A stretch of DNA of 64,000 nucleotides from Terfezia claveryi (lineage: Eukaryota > Ascomycota > Pezizomycetes > Pezizales > Pezizaceae). The translations under genes and the position numbers were made by a program. Below the pieces are notes generated by a model, which searched no databases, was not told where the DNA came from, and was given only the letters and a program-made list of their open reading frames with translations. The DNA lies in the NCBI GenBank assembly GCA_015179025.1, contig WHUX01000003.1, positions 186,001 through 250,000 on the forward strand, read 5' to 3'. Positions 1-12,713 of the stretch are shown here, one piece after another. Within the stretch, counting starts at the first letter, position 1. Every line of letters begins with the position of its first letter.

Positions 1-2834
1 AACCTGCGGTACGTTAGCAGGTCTGTGCGGGTGCGAACCGTGATCCATGTCACGAATCCGTCACTGATGACATACTCTACTGTACAAGTCAAAATTAAGA
101 TCGCTATGTACATCACATCACGACACATATGCCCAGTTCCAAGAAGTGCCGGAAATGCTGCAAATGCCGAAGGCCAGGTCACATACCTCTTTTTCTGCCG
201 TATAAAAACAAACCCGATAAATGTGAACCATCAGCAAATGTGAACCATCAGCCCCAGATCTGTAGGTTTCTTCCGAGCAGAGAATTCGAAACTGGATCGA
301 GGTTAACAAACTGGTACGGAGTACGCCGACCATAAGCAGGGAAAACATTGCAATTGGGAAAAGATGATATAAACTCTATACCCGCGATGATCATTTATAA
401 CTCATGGGTGCAGCGCTGGTACATAGGATGGGGCCGGAATTAGTAGTTCGATATAAGTAGGGCTGAAGCAAACAAGCGACAAAGTTCAACCATGATGACC
501 AAAAGGGGTAATCAACTAAGCAGATATTAACATCAAGCAATGGCTTTTTGATCCCTTTGGGACTACTGAAACATGAATTTTCTTTTTCGAGCTATGCATT
601 AATGCAATTGACTCTCACCCGCTATATGCACAGTCCAAGCCATTATGCAGGTGAGCTAGGGTGGTTATTTTAGCACCATAAAGTGACATTTGGGCCGCAC
701 GGCTAGAGCTATGATCATGGCAGCGGTAAGCATAAACAAGAGTAGAAAAAGGAGAGCGTACGGTTTCGAATGTCCTGTTACCCCCGGTGTCTAACTTCAA
801 TTATTCAATTTGACAAATAGTCTGTAGGGATTCGCATATACGGTTTCAAGAGGCGAGACTACAAGAGTGCGAGTACCATTCGAATGGGGAGGTAATGGGA
901 CCTGCTTGTAGACTCAGTATAGATTGCTCTGTAGTTACCGTGACGTGTTCTCTTTACGTTACTACGTAACCTAAGTAGTCATGTTGCACGTCCTCTCCTA
1001 GGGCGTTACTTCTCCGAATCCGATTCCCATATTCTAGTTATCAAGGGAAAGCCCCACCAGCTTTTTCTGAATTAATGCAGGAATGCCACGTGCAGGCCCC
1101 GGATATAGAGTTCCGAGCCAACAGAGGATAGCTATCTATTTGGGTTGCACAACCCCTCCTCTGGAAGCCAACAACCCAGCTGGGGTCGATTTGGAACAGA
1201 GAATCAGGCTGTAATTTAGTGGTGCAAATGCATGTATATTACGAATCCCTACCCACACATCCTCGCTATCCAGCCATAAGCGATCAAAAACACTGGAGTC
1301 GAGAATTGCAACCAACTTAGGTTTTCTGGCCGTCCCCATTTCCATTACTTTGGTAGCTTAGGGCGAACGCTATATTAGGGCTAGGGTGCCCCATGAGCTG
1401 ACACGGCAGGGATTTCTCAGAAGTGAATGAGGGTATTGCTGAGATAACAACATGTTAAATTATATGCGAGTGCTGAGTAAGTTGGTAGTACTGGAGTTAA
1501 ATGCGCATCCACATTCTAAATACGCTAGATAGCCGGACTAGCTCGTTCGACCCTTGTTCTGCGGGCTACATAGCGCATGCACTCAATCCCAGTTCTCGCT
1601 TGCGATCTGAAACTAGTATTTGTCATACTCTATTTTACACTGTAGGATAGGAACCCAAGTAGAGCCTCAGGCGGTTTCTGAGGGCCAACTGTCATACTTC
1701 TATAGTGGTATGTATCTTATATGGACCCAGATAGGTACACAAAGCCTAGATTTGTGTTCTGAAGATGGGATATAGAGCTAGAGAGCTGTATACATAATAT
1801 GCAGAAGTGACGGGTACTTAGTGAATCTTGAAAGCTAAGAAAATGATTTGGGCCCAGCGCATCAGCCCAGGAATACTCAATCCCTCCTCATCTCAAGCAG
1901 GCCTGGCCTCCGAAAAGCTTGACCTGCAGCTCAACGTGGCCGAGCGCTTAACGTTTTTGATAGTACCGTACTCTCGACCCGGCGCTAGCAGAGACCCCAC
2001 GTGAAAACGTATAGGACTTATGGCGTCGGGCTGTATGCCGGCACTTACAATGAGTCCTCTTATATGGATCTCAAAGTTGACGATCGACAGCCCCAAGGGT
2101 TTGTTAATGAGTTGTAGTGTGAAAGTTACTTGAGTCCGCGGATCCGTCTGCGATATGCATTATTTGGCATTGCACAGGGATGCGTTCAAAATTGACTCCA
2201 TTGCACCCACACCTTCCTGGCTGCAACAATTTTGTGTGCTGACACATCGATATGTTTCTATTTCCTCAGCAGAGTGCAGCCAGTCAGACGTATGTATACC
2301 AAATCAAAAAATATTACGACAAGGGGACTTTCCAAACGGTTTTTAAAACCCTTGTCTATTGCCTGTCCACCCCCCTCTTTATTCATGCATGAAGGTATAT
2401 ACCAAAGCTTCTTTGGCAACTACTGGGGTGAGGAAGTCCTCCAGAATCCAGTTAGAACTCAGCAGCCGCATTCTCATTCTCTCTATTGACCCTAATCGGT
2501 CTAGGAGTTATATTTATCACTTTCATCTCATGCTTAATTAATACTCGGCGGTATCTAGAAAGAGGCTCTTATGATTTTCTCCGCATATATCAAGCAGCTG
2601 CCGTACTTGCTCGTTTCTTATCTTCTACATACCAAGTGTTCAAGCCAGCAATAAGACAGATTTAGAGAAGCCAATAACAAATAACAAATCCCCCCAGACC
2701 AACGACCCATATTTGCCCGTCTACTTTGGAGCACAATACATAGCGATTCATACTGAACGCGCACAATTGCAATTTTGTCACATTATTCACTCATAAATAT
2801 TCAGCTTCTCCGAAAACAACGAACTATACCGATT
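1..2834. other. Gene-poor upstream region
   Basis: I see no supportable gene, RNA gene or complete transposon here. Open frames are short, lack domain signatures and use many alternative starts. The stretch just upstream of 2835 is pyrimidine/adenine rich and probably holds the promoter and 5' leader of the zinc-cluster gene, but no defined element can be named. Confidence 0.6.
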
Positions 2835-4273
2835 ATGGTACCTGCGTTTGATGCTTTCTATACTTCCACAAGCAGTACTGCGACTGCTTCACCACCCTCA
2901 GTCTCTACTGACAATGATTTTGACGATGTCTCCCGTAACCTGAAGCGGACGCCAAAAGCTTGCGACAGATGTCGGCACAAAAAAACGAAGGTCCGTTGTT
3001 CTACGCATTATTATTCCCAAAACCCTAATCCCTAGTTGGCTCGAAGTCATGTTAACAAGTAAATGCCTATGAATAGTGTACCGGAGACTCCCCATGCCAG
3101 AGATGTCGACTTGATAACACCGTTTGCTCTTTTACCAACCGTCGGCCTAAAGAAGGACCAAGTTTCAACCCCCAAGTGGCTCAAAAGGATGCCGCCATGT
3201 CAATGCTATACAAGTGCATTGAAGTCATGAACCGCCAGCTTCTAGCAGCTAGGCTAGGACCTTATACTGATGGTTCACTTGCGGATTACGCAGAGTTTGA
3301 AAAATTCATTATTGGAATAATACTAGATCGCTTTGGGATAAGTCCGGTGTTGGACGAGTTTGATAATCAGCCTGTATATTTGCCGGGGCAGAGAGGGTTC
3401 AATCCAGAAAATTGTGCTGTGGAGTTTCCACAACATTCTGGCCATGGAGATGCTTATGAAGACGAGAGCTATTCCCAAAGTGCCAGATTTATTCTCAACC
3501 CTCAAGCTACCCTGCCACATAGCATGTACAGTTCTAGATCGGATATTTCTCAAGATGTACAGATGAGCGACCAAGGAGAGACTACTAGGTATGATATTCC
3601 CTTACAGACTAACAGTAAACCCTTGACCGAATGCATATATTGACGGCTTGTTCACTACAGAGATTTCAGCTTAGCTTTACCTGCCCTACAAAGGCACCAT
3701 ACGTACACGTACGGACAACAGCCAGTAGCAAGAGAACATCCACCAGTATGGGCTCATGAGAATAAGTTACTCGAAGAGCCACTTCTTATTCAAGATATGT
3801 TCTCATCTTCACTCAATGGGATGGACTCTGCCCGATATTTGGCCCAAGATTCAAACTCATCACAAAATATGACCCCATCCACGTACGAAATTCAACAGGC
3901 CCAAATGGAACGCATTCGCCGAGAACAGCCAGTATCCCGAAATCCACATACGCTACGAAATCTAACACGCAGTCCCTCTTTGGGGCCGGGGTATGCAAGT
4001 GCACCGATTCCTCTGCCGCCACATATTGCTCAGGTAGCGGAGATGGAGCCAACCACAACTCAATGGGATTTCCCTTCGGCTGTCAGTGCCGCAGGAGCCG
4101 CCACATATCCTTCGGCTCTTTGTTCTGCTAGAGCTTCTCCAGAAATTTGGCTGAGTGGTCGAAGATCCCCAAATATCCGGGGAGATTCACAGACACCGGA
4201 CTCATCTATGTATGGATCTCCTGGGTGCTACATGGAGCTTTCAGATCCTATGGTCAGATCGTTGCGCTGGTAG
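2835..4273 (+). CDS. Zn(II)2Cys6 binuclear-cluster transcription factor
   Basis: A three-exon gene encoding about 426 aa, with exons 2835-2990, 3077-3588 and 3661-4273. The first intron (86 nt) ends in AATAG and sits exactly before the third cysteine. The second (72 nt) runs GTATGA to CTACAG. Splicing restores a textbook fungal zinc cluster, C43-x2-C46-x6-C53-x5-C59-x2-C62-x6-C69, preceded by the basic KRTPKA stretch. Such proteins are nuclear, bind CGG-type half sites through the cluster and regulate pathway genes. The rest is low-complexity (Ser, Pro, Gln) and I do not see a clear fungal-specific transcription factor domain, so the target pathway is unknown. The ATG at 2835 is chosen because it is the first ATG in frame before the cluster. 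Phases of all junctions agree and the frame is open throughout. There is no adjacent metabolic cluster. Confidence 0.88.
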
Positions 4274-7200
4274 ATGACTTCTAATTATCTTTTGACATTT
4301 CATGTTCAGGCCTTCATGAGGGCTTTGCTTTTTATTCATTTTTCCTTTGATTTGAATCTAGAATTATTTCGGCTAAACTTTGACATCTGGAGTTTTCGTC
4401 ATTCATAAAAGGCATTGTTAATGGATTGTTTTTGGGATCTACATCATTACATATGGCATTTGGGCGTTTATGTATTCCTCTGGGTTTCTCTTCATTTACT
4501 TAGGTAATTTTATGATGTGGGATATGACTCCTCCTCCTCCCTTGTACATACGTATTCATTCCTGTTTGTATTTCTGTAGACTAATCATGTCCAGTTAATC
4601 ACCTTCATTTGTGAGCAGCCTCAGAGGACAGATATACTGAAATTTCATTGATGAGTCAGGGGTTAAATGTAAACCGAAGAAAACAACTAACAGCTACTAC
4701 TATGCTGAGATATAAAGTTCAGCTCAATCATCAAATAATTGTACTAGTTGTGTGATGCCTAGCTAGGAACAGGCAAGGTTTACGTGTCGTTTATTTTTGT
4801 GGGGAAATGCTGCACATACATATTGGTTACCATCCTAAGTACTTAATTCTCGTGGGGTTTTCTTCACGAGAGATAAAGTTATGCGATTACTAGGAATCTG
4901 CTTGCAGTCAGTAGTCATACTGTACTAGCGAGTACATCCACGGCCATCCCCGCCTTTCGTCTACCATGTCCTTGGCCTTGGTCCTGACGACTCCTCCAGA
5001 ATCAGGATAAGGTCACGGTATTAATTTATATGCAAGAGATCTCGAGAATTGAGTCGGAATTAATTTAAACTATCCCCGCGATTGAGTTCACATTTACTCG
5101 TGTAACCACGAAATGGTTAGGCAGCCGTCAGCATGCAGATAGATAGCGATTTAAGCCAAAGAGATTCTAAATCATCCGTAAAAACAGAGCCTTCTTCTGA
5201 CAAATCCCTTTCTACGGTACAGTAGGGGGTGTCTCTGTCTCGGCACTAGGATCCGACTAGCCTGAAATGGCACGTGGGGGTAAATGATTCCAGCCAAACC
5301 GTTTTTAGATGGTCAGCAGAATATACACATGTGGTCAGCAAATGATCACGTACTGTATATGCGTGCCTCCGCCACGAGGCATTAGTGTGGAATCGTGGGA
5401 CCTGCAGAATTTTACTGGCAGTTTCATACATATACACTAGTGCTACTACCTATGCCGATGGTTTCATTGGATAACACCTCGCAGTCTAAGCCTTAAGCCA
5501 TGAAAATCGAGAAGCTTTAGATCTTGATAGTTTCAAGCCGTTGGCTCATGGATTGCGTCACTTTAGCATTTGATTAGCGTATTGAGATACCACTGTCTGC
5601 CAGGATACATACAGGCTCACAATGTACCCACATTTGTACGGATGACAGCCCTGTTCCCATTAGAAAAGACTAGTCTGGTTTGTTGAGATATGTGTAGAGA
5701 TCGAGTGTTACTCAATTGAATGAGTAATGGCGCCAGTGTCCGTCTGTAGAGATTACGTTGCTAGAAGATTTGCTGAGTCAAAGCTGTCTCATATGTATGT
5801 TATATATATTTGCATATGTAGATGTAAGTAAGCTTGCCGGCATCCTAACGAGAAGCGTGGGCTTGAAACCCCCTGTGATGGCGGACCCGAAGCTCCCTGC
5901 AGGGCGGATGGACGTCGGATCGAGACGACTAGCAGCCGCACTTGCAATTGGATATATATGGTACGTTTAAGTACAAACGAGGACACTTATGTACATCTGT
6001 CCAGGGCTACAAATGAGAAACCAATAGACGTAGCGAAAGCGAACCTCGCCTGATTTACCATTAAGTATGAGATTGAAAATTAGCCTTACTTGCGTATTAA
6101 TAATACCACCGCACCGCTATATACTGCATATATACCGACTCCATTGGTATACCCATTTGACTAGGGCACTTTTCAAAATTGCACTTTCTGTTTGAAATTA
6201 CCGCACCAAGTATAGATTTCGTGTGGATGGTAGCGATCATGATAAATTTTCAATCTGGCACACCTATATCTAGGAATTTGTGGATGTGGGTAGAAAGCTA
6301 GTATGGATGTATCATGCAGACCCAGTGTCATATATACCGCCAGAGCAAAATAAAGTGGCGGAAACATATCTCGAGGAATATTGAATAATTTGCCATATTC
6401 AGTTGGGTAATCATAGGGAAAGATATATACCTGGCTCCGTAACTAGATAGGGCTAGCCCAAATAGACCGGCTGCTTTAGTAACAGGCATTGCCCTGCAGG
6501 TGTCAGCTTATACAATATAAAGATATTTCCACAATTGGTTGTGGCCATGTACTCGCAACCATACGACTAATGAACCGAGACTGTGCAATCTTCACCCGAT
6601 CTCCTTTTTAATATGTATTATATTATCAACATTCCACATTTAAGTCTACATATCGGTGCTAATGGCCGTTATCTAACCCCTGTCACTCGATTATCTTCGA
6701 ATTCCTCGATATATATGTATACATATCTAGCTCCTTCTATATTGAAATGGGTTAAATCATATATGCCTTACTCACTGCTTGGAAATACTCAAAAAATTCA
6801 TTTGCCAGTGCAATACACTACCTACGCTATCCCAATCAAGATTTTCACAGCCGTTGACTTCCGTTCCAAACCAATCAAAATTCTTCCACCACCATCTAAA
6901 CCGTTACCTATTCCCATATAAACCCATTGACTATTCCTAGACTTCCTAGCGATTCCTACCCAAATCCAAGCCCAATGTCATCCCTTAGATCTATACCTTG
7001 CCCTTGCCAAGAAACCATATCCTATCCATTTGCAGAAATCAGAGTTGGAGGAAAGATGAGACTAGAAAAAAAGACAGAGAAAACAGAAAAGAATGATATA
7101 GCTGTCGATGAGTTGAAAAGGAAAGCAACGCACAGAAATCTATAGGCCTAGAAGCTAGGGAACTTGATAAGAGAGGCTTTAATAATCAAGACTGAGATGT

Positions 7201-7364
7201 AATCAAAATAGAATGTAGAAACAAATATGAATGAGGAGAAAAGCATCTTAAAGACATCTGATGAGGGATCGTCCCACATTGGGAAATTGTCGTAAATCCG
7301 TAAGTGCGAACATTACAAGCACCTTAGACACGCACGTCACCACCAACGAGGTATGACACCAAAA
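4274..7364. other. Intergenic region, no gene recognised
   Basis: About 3 kb without supportable coding sequence. A short hairpin (TCTCGTG ... CACGAGA) lies near 4853-4875 just downstream of the transcription-factor gene. The open frame at 6583-6921 is AT-rich low-complexity and has no recognisable domain, so I treat it as chance. Confidence 0.55.
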
Positions 7365-8597
7365 CTAACAAGGAAATATAGGAGGCATCAATGAAAGACA
7401 AGCGATGAAGAATGTTATGGCTCTTGGAATGATCTCATCACATATGATTGTATGTATATTGATATCTCGCTTCCTGGATGCGGTGGACGCCTGTTCGGTT
7501 GAGCTACGTGGGAAGATGGGCTTGCGGTTGCGAAGGTTTTCGGTTGGAGGGGTTGTGAGAGCTTGACTTGGAAGGGAGACATAGCCCAAAGTGTATGGAT
7601 TCTGGATCACCTGTTGGGAAGCAAGAGACATGCTACCACGATACGGGTGGGGCGGTGTGAGATTGCGCTCGACAAGGGTCGCCGTATCGCTTCCCTCCCT
7701 GTGTTCTTCTGCAGCTGAGTGGGGATAATCCCTCAAAAGATTGGCCAAGAGCATAGTTGGTAGTGTGGTAGAACTGCGGCGGCTAGGCTCTTGGAGTTCG
7801 AATCCGAGCACAGATAAGTTGCGGCGGCTAGGCTCTTGGAGTTCGAATCCGAGCACAGATAAGTTGGAACTGTTTGAGGTGCTTAGTCCTAGCTGACTAC
7901 CCGGGTTTCTATCGTGCATTACAACGTTTGCATGTAGCTTACAGCACGGAACCGATGGTGGGCCGAATTTATGGTCACTGATCTGGGGGTAGCTGCCTCC
8001 ATATTGTTTTTGGTGGTAATCCGAAGGTTGTTGCTTGCCACTAGATGGGACCCGGGCTATAGCGTCTGTGATACCTTTGAATTCAGTACCAGTTTCATAT
8101 ATCGCGCTATACTGAGTATGAGGACGAGAATAGTTTGGAGTTGAGTTTTCTTGCTTCGATAGGTCTAAGCATGTAGTCTTCGGGCCCCGGCCGACAAGGG
8201 ATTTGCGTCTCATAGATCTGAAGTTTGAGAGATTAGACCTGTAGTGTACAGGTCTGCCCCTAGGTGAAGTGGGGAAAACCGTAGGAGGTTCAGACAGTGT
8301 GTCACACTCGCTGCCTTCTGCCATCCTGAATATATTGCTGAATACTGACCAGTTATCTGCTTGCTCTTGGCTAGGGGGCTCACTCGAATTGGAGGTGGTA
8401 CTGCGTTTATGTTTCTCACTCGAAAATGTTGTGTGGCGCCGGCGTACACTCTCTGAGGGGGTCAACAGTCCCATCACCTTCTCCTTGAGTCTTTGAAATT
8501 TCAACGAAGCTCTCAATTTTATCCATTTGACATTGTCAAGGTCTGGTCTGGACATGGATGTACCTTTGAACACGTCTTGGGGAGTTAATGGTGGCAT
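7365..8597 (-). CDS. Hypothetical protein with internal 15-aa duplication
   Basis: A single uninterrupted 410-aa frame starting MPPLTPQDVF. I do not recognise a family. The N-terminal 50 residues are basic and contain a possible amphipathic segment (VKWIKLRASLKFQRLKEKV). The remainder is Ser/Pro/Arg-rich and probably disordered. Residues NLSVLGFELQEPSRR occur twice in tandem, produced by an exact 45-bp DNA duplication at 7776-7865. The last ~30 residues turn hydrophobic (ITFFIACLSLMPPIF), which could be a tail segment or read-through past a missed 3' intron. The length of the frame in AT-rich DNA and its biased composition support a real gene. The ATG at 8597 is the first in frame. Function is unknown and no neighbour suggests one. 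Confidence 0.6.
   Translation of the reverse strand: MPPLTPQDVFKGTSMSRPDLDNVKWIKLRASLKFQRLKEKVMGLLTPSESVRRRHTTFSSEKHKRSTTSNSSEPPSQEQADNWSVFSNIFRMAEGSECDTLSEPPTVFPTSPRGRPVHYRSNLSNFRSMRRKSLVGRGPKTTCLDLSKQENSTPNYSRPHTQYSAIYETGTEFKGITDAIARVPSSGKQQPSDYHQKQYGGSYPQISDHKFGPPSVPCCKLHANVVMHDRNPGSQLGLSTSNSSNLSVLGFELQEPSRRNLSVLGFELQEPSRRSSTTLPTMLLANLLRDYPHSAAEEHREGSDTATLVERNLTPPHPYRGSMSLASQQVIQNPYTLGYVSLPSQALTTPPTENLRNRKPIFPRSSTEQASTASRKRDINIHTIICDEIIPRAITFFIACLSLMPPIFPC
7776..7865. repeat. Exact 45-bp tandem duplication inside the 7365-8597 gene
   Basis: The unit beginning GCGGCGGCTAGGCTCTTGGA is present twice with no mismatch (7776-7820 and 7821-7865). It adds 15 codons in frame. The perfect identity implies a recent event or ongoing copy-number change. 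Confidence 0.95.
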
Positions 8598-10809
8598 CTT
8601 TCGATATTGATGGTCATGGGTAGATTATGTTTGTTCTCGGGTAGAGGTCGGTGGTAGATACTGGTACCGTGGTGAGTAGTGAAGCTTTGAATTTACACCG
8701 TATTCATTGTTATTTAACATACTGATGGGAGAACATATAGACCCAAAATCTCCTATGTATCTTCAGCCCCAGGTTCAACACCCCCATTGTTCTAGTTTAA
8801 ACTCCGTATTCCGGTGCTACCAATTCTGCAGCTATCTTTCATGACAGCTCGCGCGCAAAAGAAAATGAGTTTTCTGATACTGAAATAAGGTGGATTAATC
8901 CTATAAAGGGCATTCGAAGACTAGGCTACGGAGGTTTATCTTTGAAAAGGGTTCAGCATAAATTAAACTTAGCCCAACCATGCGTTGTAGTCTCGCCAGG
9001 CAGGACGAACATCAAGCCCAAGCGGTAGGGTGGGGAAATGGGACGGTACCATTCATTGTCTGGCCCAATGGAATGGGGCTGTGTTAAATTTATCGGGCTT
9101 GTGCCTGAAACCCTTCAGATATTCAGCCCTATCATATGGACTGGTCCACGTAGCGAGACCTTCTGCTTTTCATCTTCCGCTACGTGCGCACCTGTTTCAC
9201 CGGCGAAAAGCGGCTGTAGGTACTCAACGTCTGCCTTAAAATGAGCGTTGGATCGCTTCAAAAGTTATAACCTTACAGGCTGTTCTCGTCACAGCAGCAA
9301 AAATAGTTTGGATGCTGGTTATACATGTATGCAGGAAGAGATGCGCGATGAGGCGATGATCATAGGCGCTCACGGGTGGCGGTCAGCCCTCTGAACGTTG
9401 GCAGGGGCTGAACGCTACAGGGGCTTTTCTTGCTCAATAATTGCAAGAATTGAGCATCACTACTAGGTATTTCGTCATCGTCAATTTGCAGGCCGTATCT
9501 TCTCAGAGTAAAAAATTTTTTTTCAGCCTCCTCCAACAAATAGGCACGTGGATCACGTTGAAAGGAACGGATTACAAACTTTTGGCCAATATTCTGCATT
9601 GCTACCTTTACCTACAATTATTTATTCGTGATTATTTAGAACCATGTTTGAAAATTCTCGTCATCATGGGCGGGGGCGGAGGCAGCTCTCTATTATGATG
9701 GTTTCTACGGAAGATTCATACACTCGCGGAGCTACCTATTCAGGCACTTGAGTTAGTTTGCAATTCAAACTCATGAATGTATATATGCAGGTCTGGCCGG
9801 GCTAACCTGGTGAACCCCCGATACTGCTTATAGAAACTGGGGGGCCATCATACTTTCGGACGTCGTTGAGTGCTAGGGACAGACGTTGTTTCTGTAATCA
9901 TAGCAAAAAATATAATTCTAGTATTTTGGGTCTAGGGATAAAGGTGTAAAGAATAACATCCATGACTAGCTGAAACTACTGTGAAGTTGGAAAACAAAGC
10001 TGCGTGTATTTCATAGCCTAACCTCACAGTTCACAAAAAATTACGTAGGTATAATTGTTACTGTAGGATTTGTTGGAGAGTGTAACCGCTAGGACAGAAC
10101 GTGATCACTGGGTGCTAGGTTTGCCCAAACACCGATAGTATATTGTACGCTCACAGGATTGCGCGCCAGGACAAGATCTAAACATATATGTGTTGGATGG
10201 TTTGCATGCCCCTCGTGAAGGCCGTTGACGTATCTATACTCTTACTCCGGCGGCACCCGGCAATTTGCTGAGTGGAACATCCTGCTTAGCCCAGAAATCC
10301 ATGAGCCTGGAGCTTATAAGTAAACATGTGGTTCAGAACGTGAATTGTGCGGACAATTAGTGATGGACCATGCTCTGATCCACTTCCCAAGCTGTGATTG
10401 CTATATTTGCTTGACGTCGATGGAACAATAAAGGGATTCCCAAAATTTTGATTTTTCATTCATAGAAGTACTGGTGATATCGATGTTTCCTCTATATACA
10501 GCGAAAAAGCCAAGATCTTATCACTACACGTGCTACCGTATACTTTTTGCATCAAGTTGATGATATATGTACCATGCATCACGAGTTTTTTTTTCCCTTG
10601 TATTTGCTCTCTACTTTGGGCATTAGAAATCGAGCTGTATTCTCATACGTACCTATATATAATTTGTATATGGAGTATGTAGTATATGTACAGTATTGTA
10701 GTGTACTAAGGGGCCTTGGCAGCGAAGCTCCGAGGAGCCTCTTCTTTGCTTGGCACGAACTTGTGCATCCAAACTCACGCGTCGCATTACCGGTGGAACA
10801 TTGAGTAGC
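8598..10809. other. Intergenic region with one exon-like frame
   Basis: No complete gene is visible. On the minus strand, 9360-9599 encodes a peptide with protein-like composition (FQRDPRAYLLEEAEKKFFTL, then DDDEIPSSDAQFLQLLSKKS) preceded by an acceptor-like GTAG near 9600. It may be an exon or gene remnant of unknown family. The last ~200 bases before 10810 include TATATATAA-like sequence that could serve the CWC27 promoter. Confidence 0.3.
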
Positions 10810-12566
10810 ATGTCGAGCTTTTACACTCTGGAGCCGCAGACAACGTGAGTTATCCCTCCCGCCTTAAGATCCCTCCACTGATTGAGTACTTCAGTGCGAA
10901 AGTGCTCTTGCACACGACCTCTGGCGACCTCGAACTCGAGCTCTGGGCCACTCAATGTCCCCTCACCTGTCGGAACTTTCTCCAACTCTGTCTCGATGGC
11001 TACTATAACAATACTATCTTTCACCGGCTTGTCCCGGGGTTCATCGTCCAAGGTGGTGATCCTACCGGAACTGGGCATGGCGGCGAAGCAATCTACCCCG
11101 GTGGTTTATTTCCCGACGAGTTCCACTCCCGGTTGAAATTCAATCGTCGAGGATTACTTGGGATGGCAAACTCAGGGAAGCCGAATGATAATGGAAGCCA
11201 GTTTTTCTTCACTTTAGGAGATACTAAGGAGTTGACAGGGAAGAATACGTTGTTTGGGAAGGTTGTTGGGGAGACGATATATAATCTTGTGAAGATTGGG
11301 GAAATGGAGTTAAAAGAGGAGGGGAGCGAGAAGATGCTGTATCCAGTGAGGATTACAGGGGCCGAGGTGCTGGTGAACCCTTTTGAGGATGTAGTGAAAC
11401 GGGAAACCAAGAAGAAGGAGGTTGTAGGAAAGGAGATACCAAAAAAGGCCGCAGCAGGGAAGAAGAAGGGCATGGGAAAAAAGGGGAAGGCGTTATTGAG
11501 TTTTGGTGGGGATGAGGAGGAAGGGGAGCCAGTGGTGCAGGTTAAGAAGATGAAGTTTGATACGAGGCTGGTGAGTGCTATTCCGGAGGAAGAGGAGAAA
11601 AAGGCTATACCAATGAAATCTCGACCTGCACCACAACAACCGGAAGCTAGAAGTCGGAATTCTTCATCACCTTCATCTTCACGATCGCTATCACCCGCAA
11701 CCCGCAACCCCCAACCCCCGGTCACCAAACTAGCGAAGTCTACACCTGTGGCTATACCTTCTCGATCCCCATCACCGGAATCTAAGGAAGAAAGGGACTC
11801 CTTCCTCGCCGAAACGAATGCACAAATTGAAGCATTAAAATCGACCCTCAAACGCGGTGGAGCAGAGCCACCCTCTTCAGCACTAGTACCCAAGAAAAGG
11901 TCACTACTAGCTCTACAGAAGGAAATGCTACCATCGACCTCCGTCAAAGGCAGAAAACGAAAGCGTAACGGAAAAGGTAAAGGTGGAGCTGGGGATGTCG
12001 ATGATGACGATGCAATGGATGCACTAGAGCGGTTTCAGCTAAAGTTAGCAAAGGCCGCGGATTCCACCGACGACCGAGGGCATATTTCTTTGCAGGAGAA
12101 GGGAGAAGCTCCTGATACACTTGCCGTAACTGCCATAACGTCCACTGCCACTGTCGATGGCGAAGAGGAGGAATACCAACTCTGTGATCTACATTTCATT
12201 CCACACTGCCAGTCATGTAAATCATGGGATGAAGCCCATGCAAACGATTCTAATGCTAACGCTATAAATGACGAAGATGTGAGCCCGGAAGACTTTTTAG
12301 GACATACCCTGAGATTTGAGAAGGACAAGTTAGGTAAGGATTTGAATTGGAAGAAGGAGCATGATTATGATGATGGATTGGTGGTGATTGATCCACTGGA
12401 GAAGGGTAGAGAGTTAGCTGAACAGGCAAGGGGGACAGGTAGAGGCGGTAGAGGAGGTAGAGGGGGTGCTGGCGGAAGTGGGAGTCGGGGGCGGGACTGG
12501 GACAGAGATAGAGAGCGAGATAAGAACTCAGGCCGCAGCGGAAGGGGAATGAGAGGGAGGAGGTAG
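10810..12566 (+). CDS. CWC27: Spliceosome-associated cyclophilin CWC27
   Basis: A two-exon gene (10810-10844, 10895-12566; 50-nt intron GTGAGT...TTCAG) encoding 568 aa. The short first exon gives MSSFYTLEPQTT, the typical CWC27 start, and joins to AKVLLHTTSGDLELEL. Residues ~12-175 form a cyclophilin fold with FHR56, GF61 and Q64 of the canonical active site. The position of cyclophilin A Trp121 is Glu (TKELTGKNTLFGKV), as in known CWC27 proteins, which are considered catalytically impaired. A long charged, disordered middle follows, then a conserved acidic/basic C-terminal block (TLRFEKDKLGKDLNWKKEHD) and an RGG-rich tail. A CDLHFIPHCQSC motif near residue 450 could bind metal. By family knowledge the protein acts in the nucleus with the activated spliceosome. 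A fungal LINE tail has inserted about 70 bp downstream of the stop. Confidence 0.93.
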
Positions 12567-12632
12567 TTTTTTATACAGGATTTGTGTTAGCGAAAAAGGA
12601 TATTGGGCTTGTGGCTGCAAGGCGTTATTAGT

Positions 12633-12713
12633 ATCATTATTGCATTTTTTTTTTTTTTTTTTTTTTGTCTATACGTCTATGGAGCCTTAGGCTATGACAC
12701 GGCATCATTATTG
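12633..12713 (-). mobile_element. 5'-truncated LINE 3' end with 10-bp target duplication
   Basis: A long T-run (12645-12666) followed by GTCTATACGTCTATGGAGCC and TTAGGCTATGACACGGC is the reverse complement of a poly(A)-tailed 3' end. It is flanked by the direct repeat ATCATTATTG (12633-12642 and 12704-12713). The same 3' end recurs at 24390 and 53049, so this is a heavily 5'-truncated non-LTR retrotransposon insertion in the 3' flank of CWC27. Confidence 0.8.

Noticed and set aside
6583..6921. 112-aa frame in an AT-rich region
   Set aside because: Tyr/Ile/Ser-rich composition typical of random AT-rich DNA, no domain, no splice context.
7790..7830. GGAGTTCGAATCCGAGC, resembling a tRNA T-arm, seen twice
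   Set aside because: It lies in the tandem duplication of an open reading frame and there is no acceptor stem, D-arm or anticodon arm at the right spacing.
11093..11947. 284-aa open frame on the minus strand
   Set aside because: It is fully antisense to the CWC27 coding exon. Its Ser/Phe-rich composition is the mirror of Lys/Glu/Ala-rich codons, with no domain.
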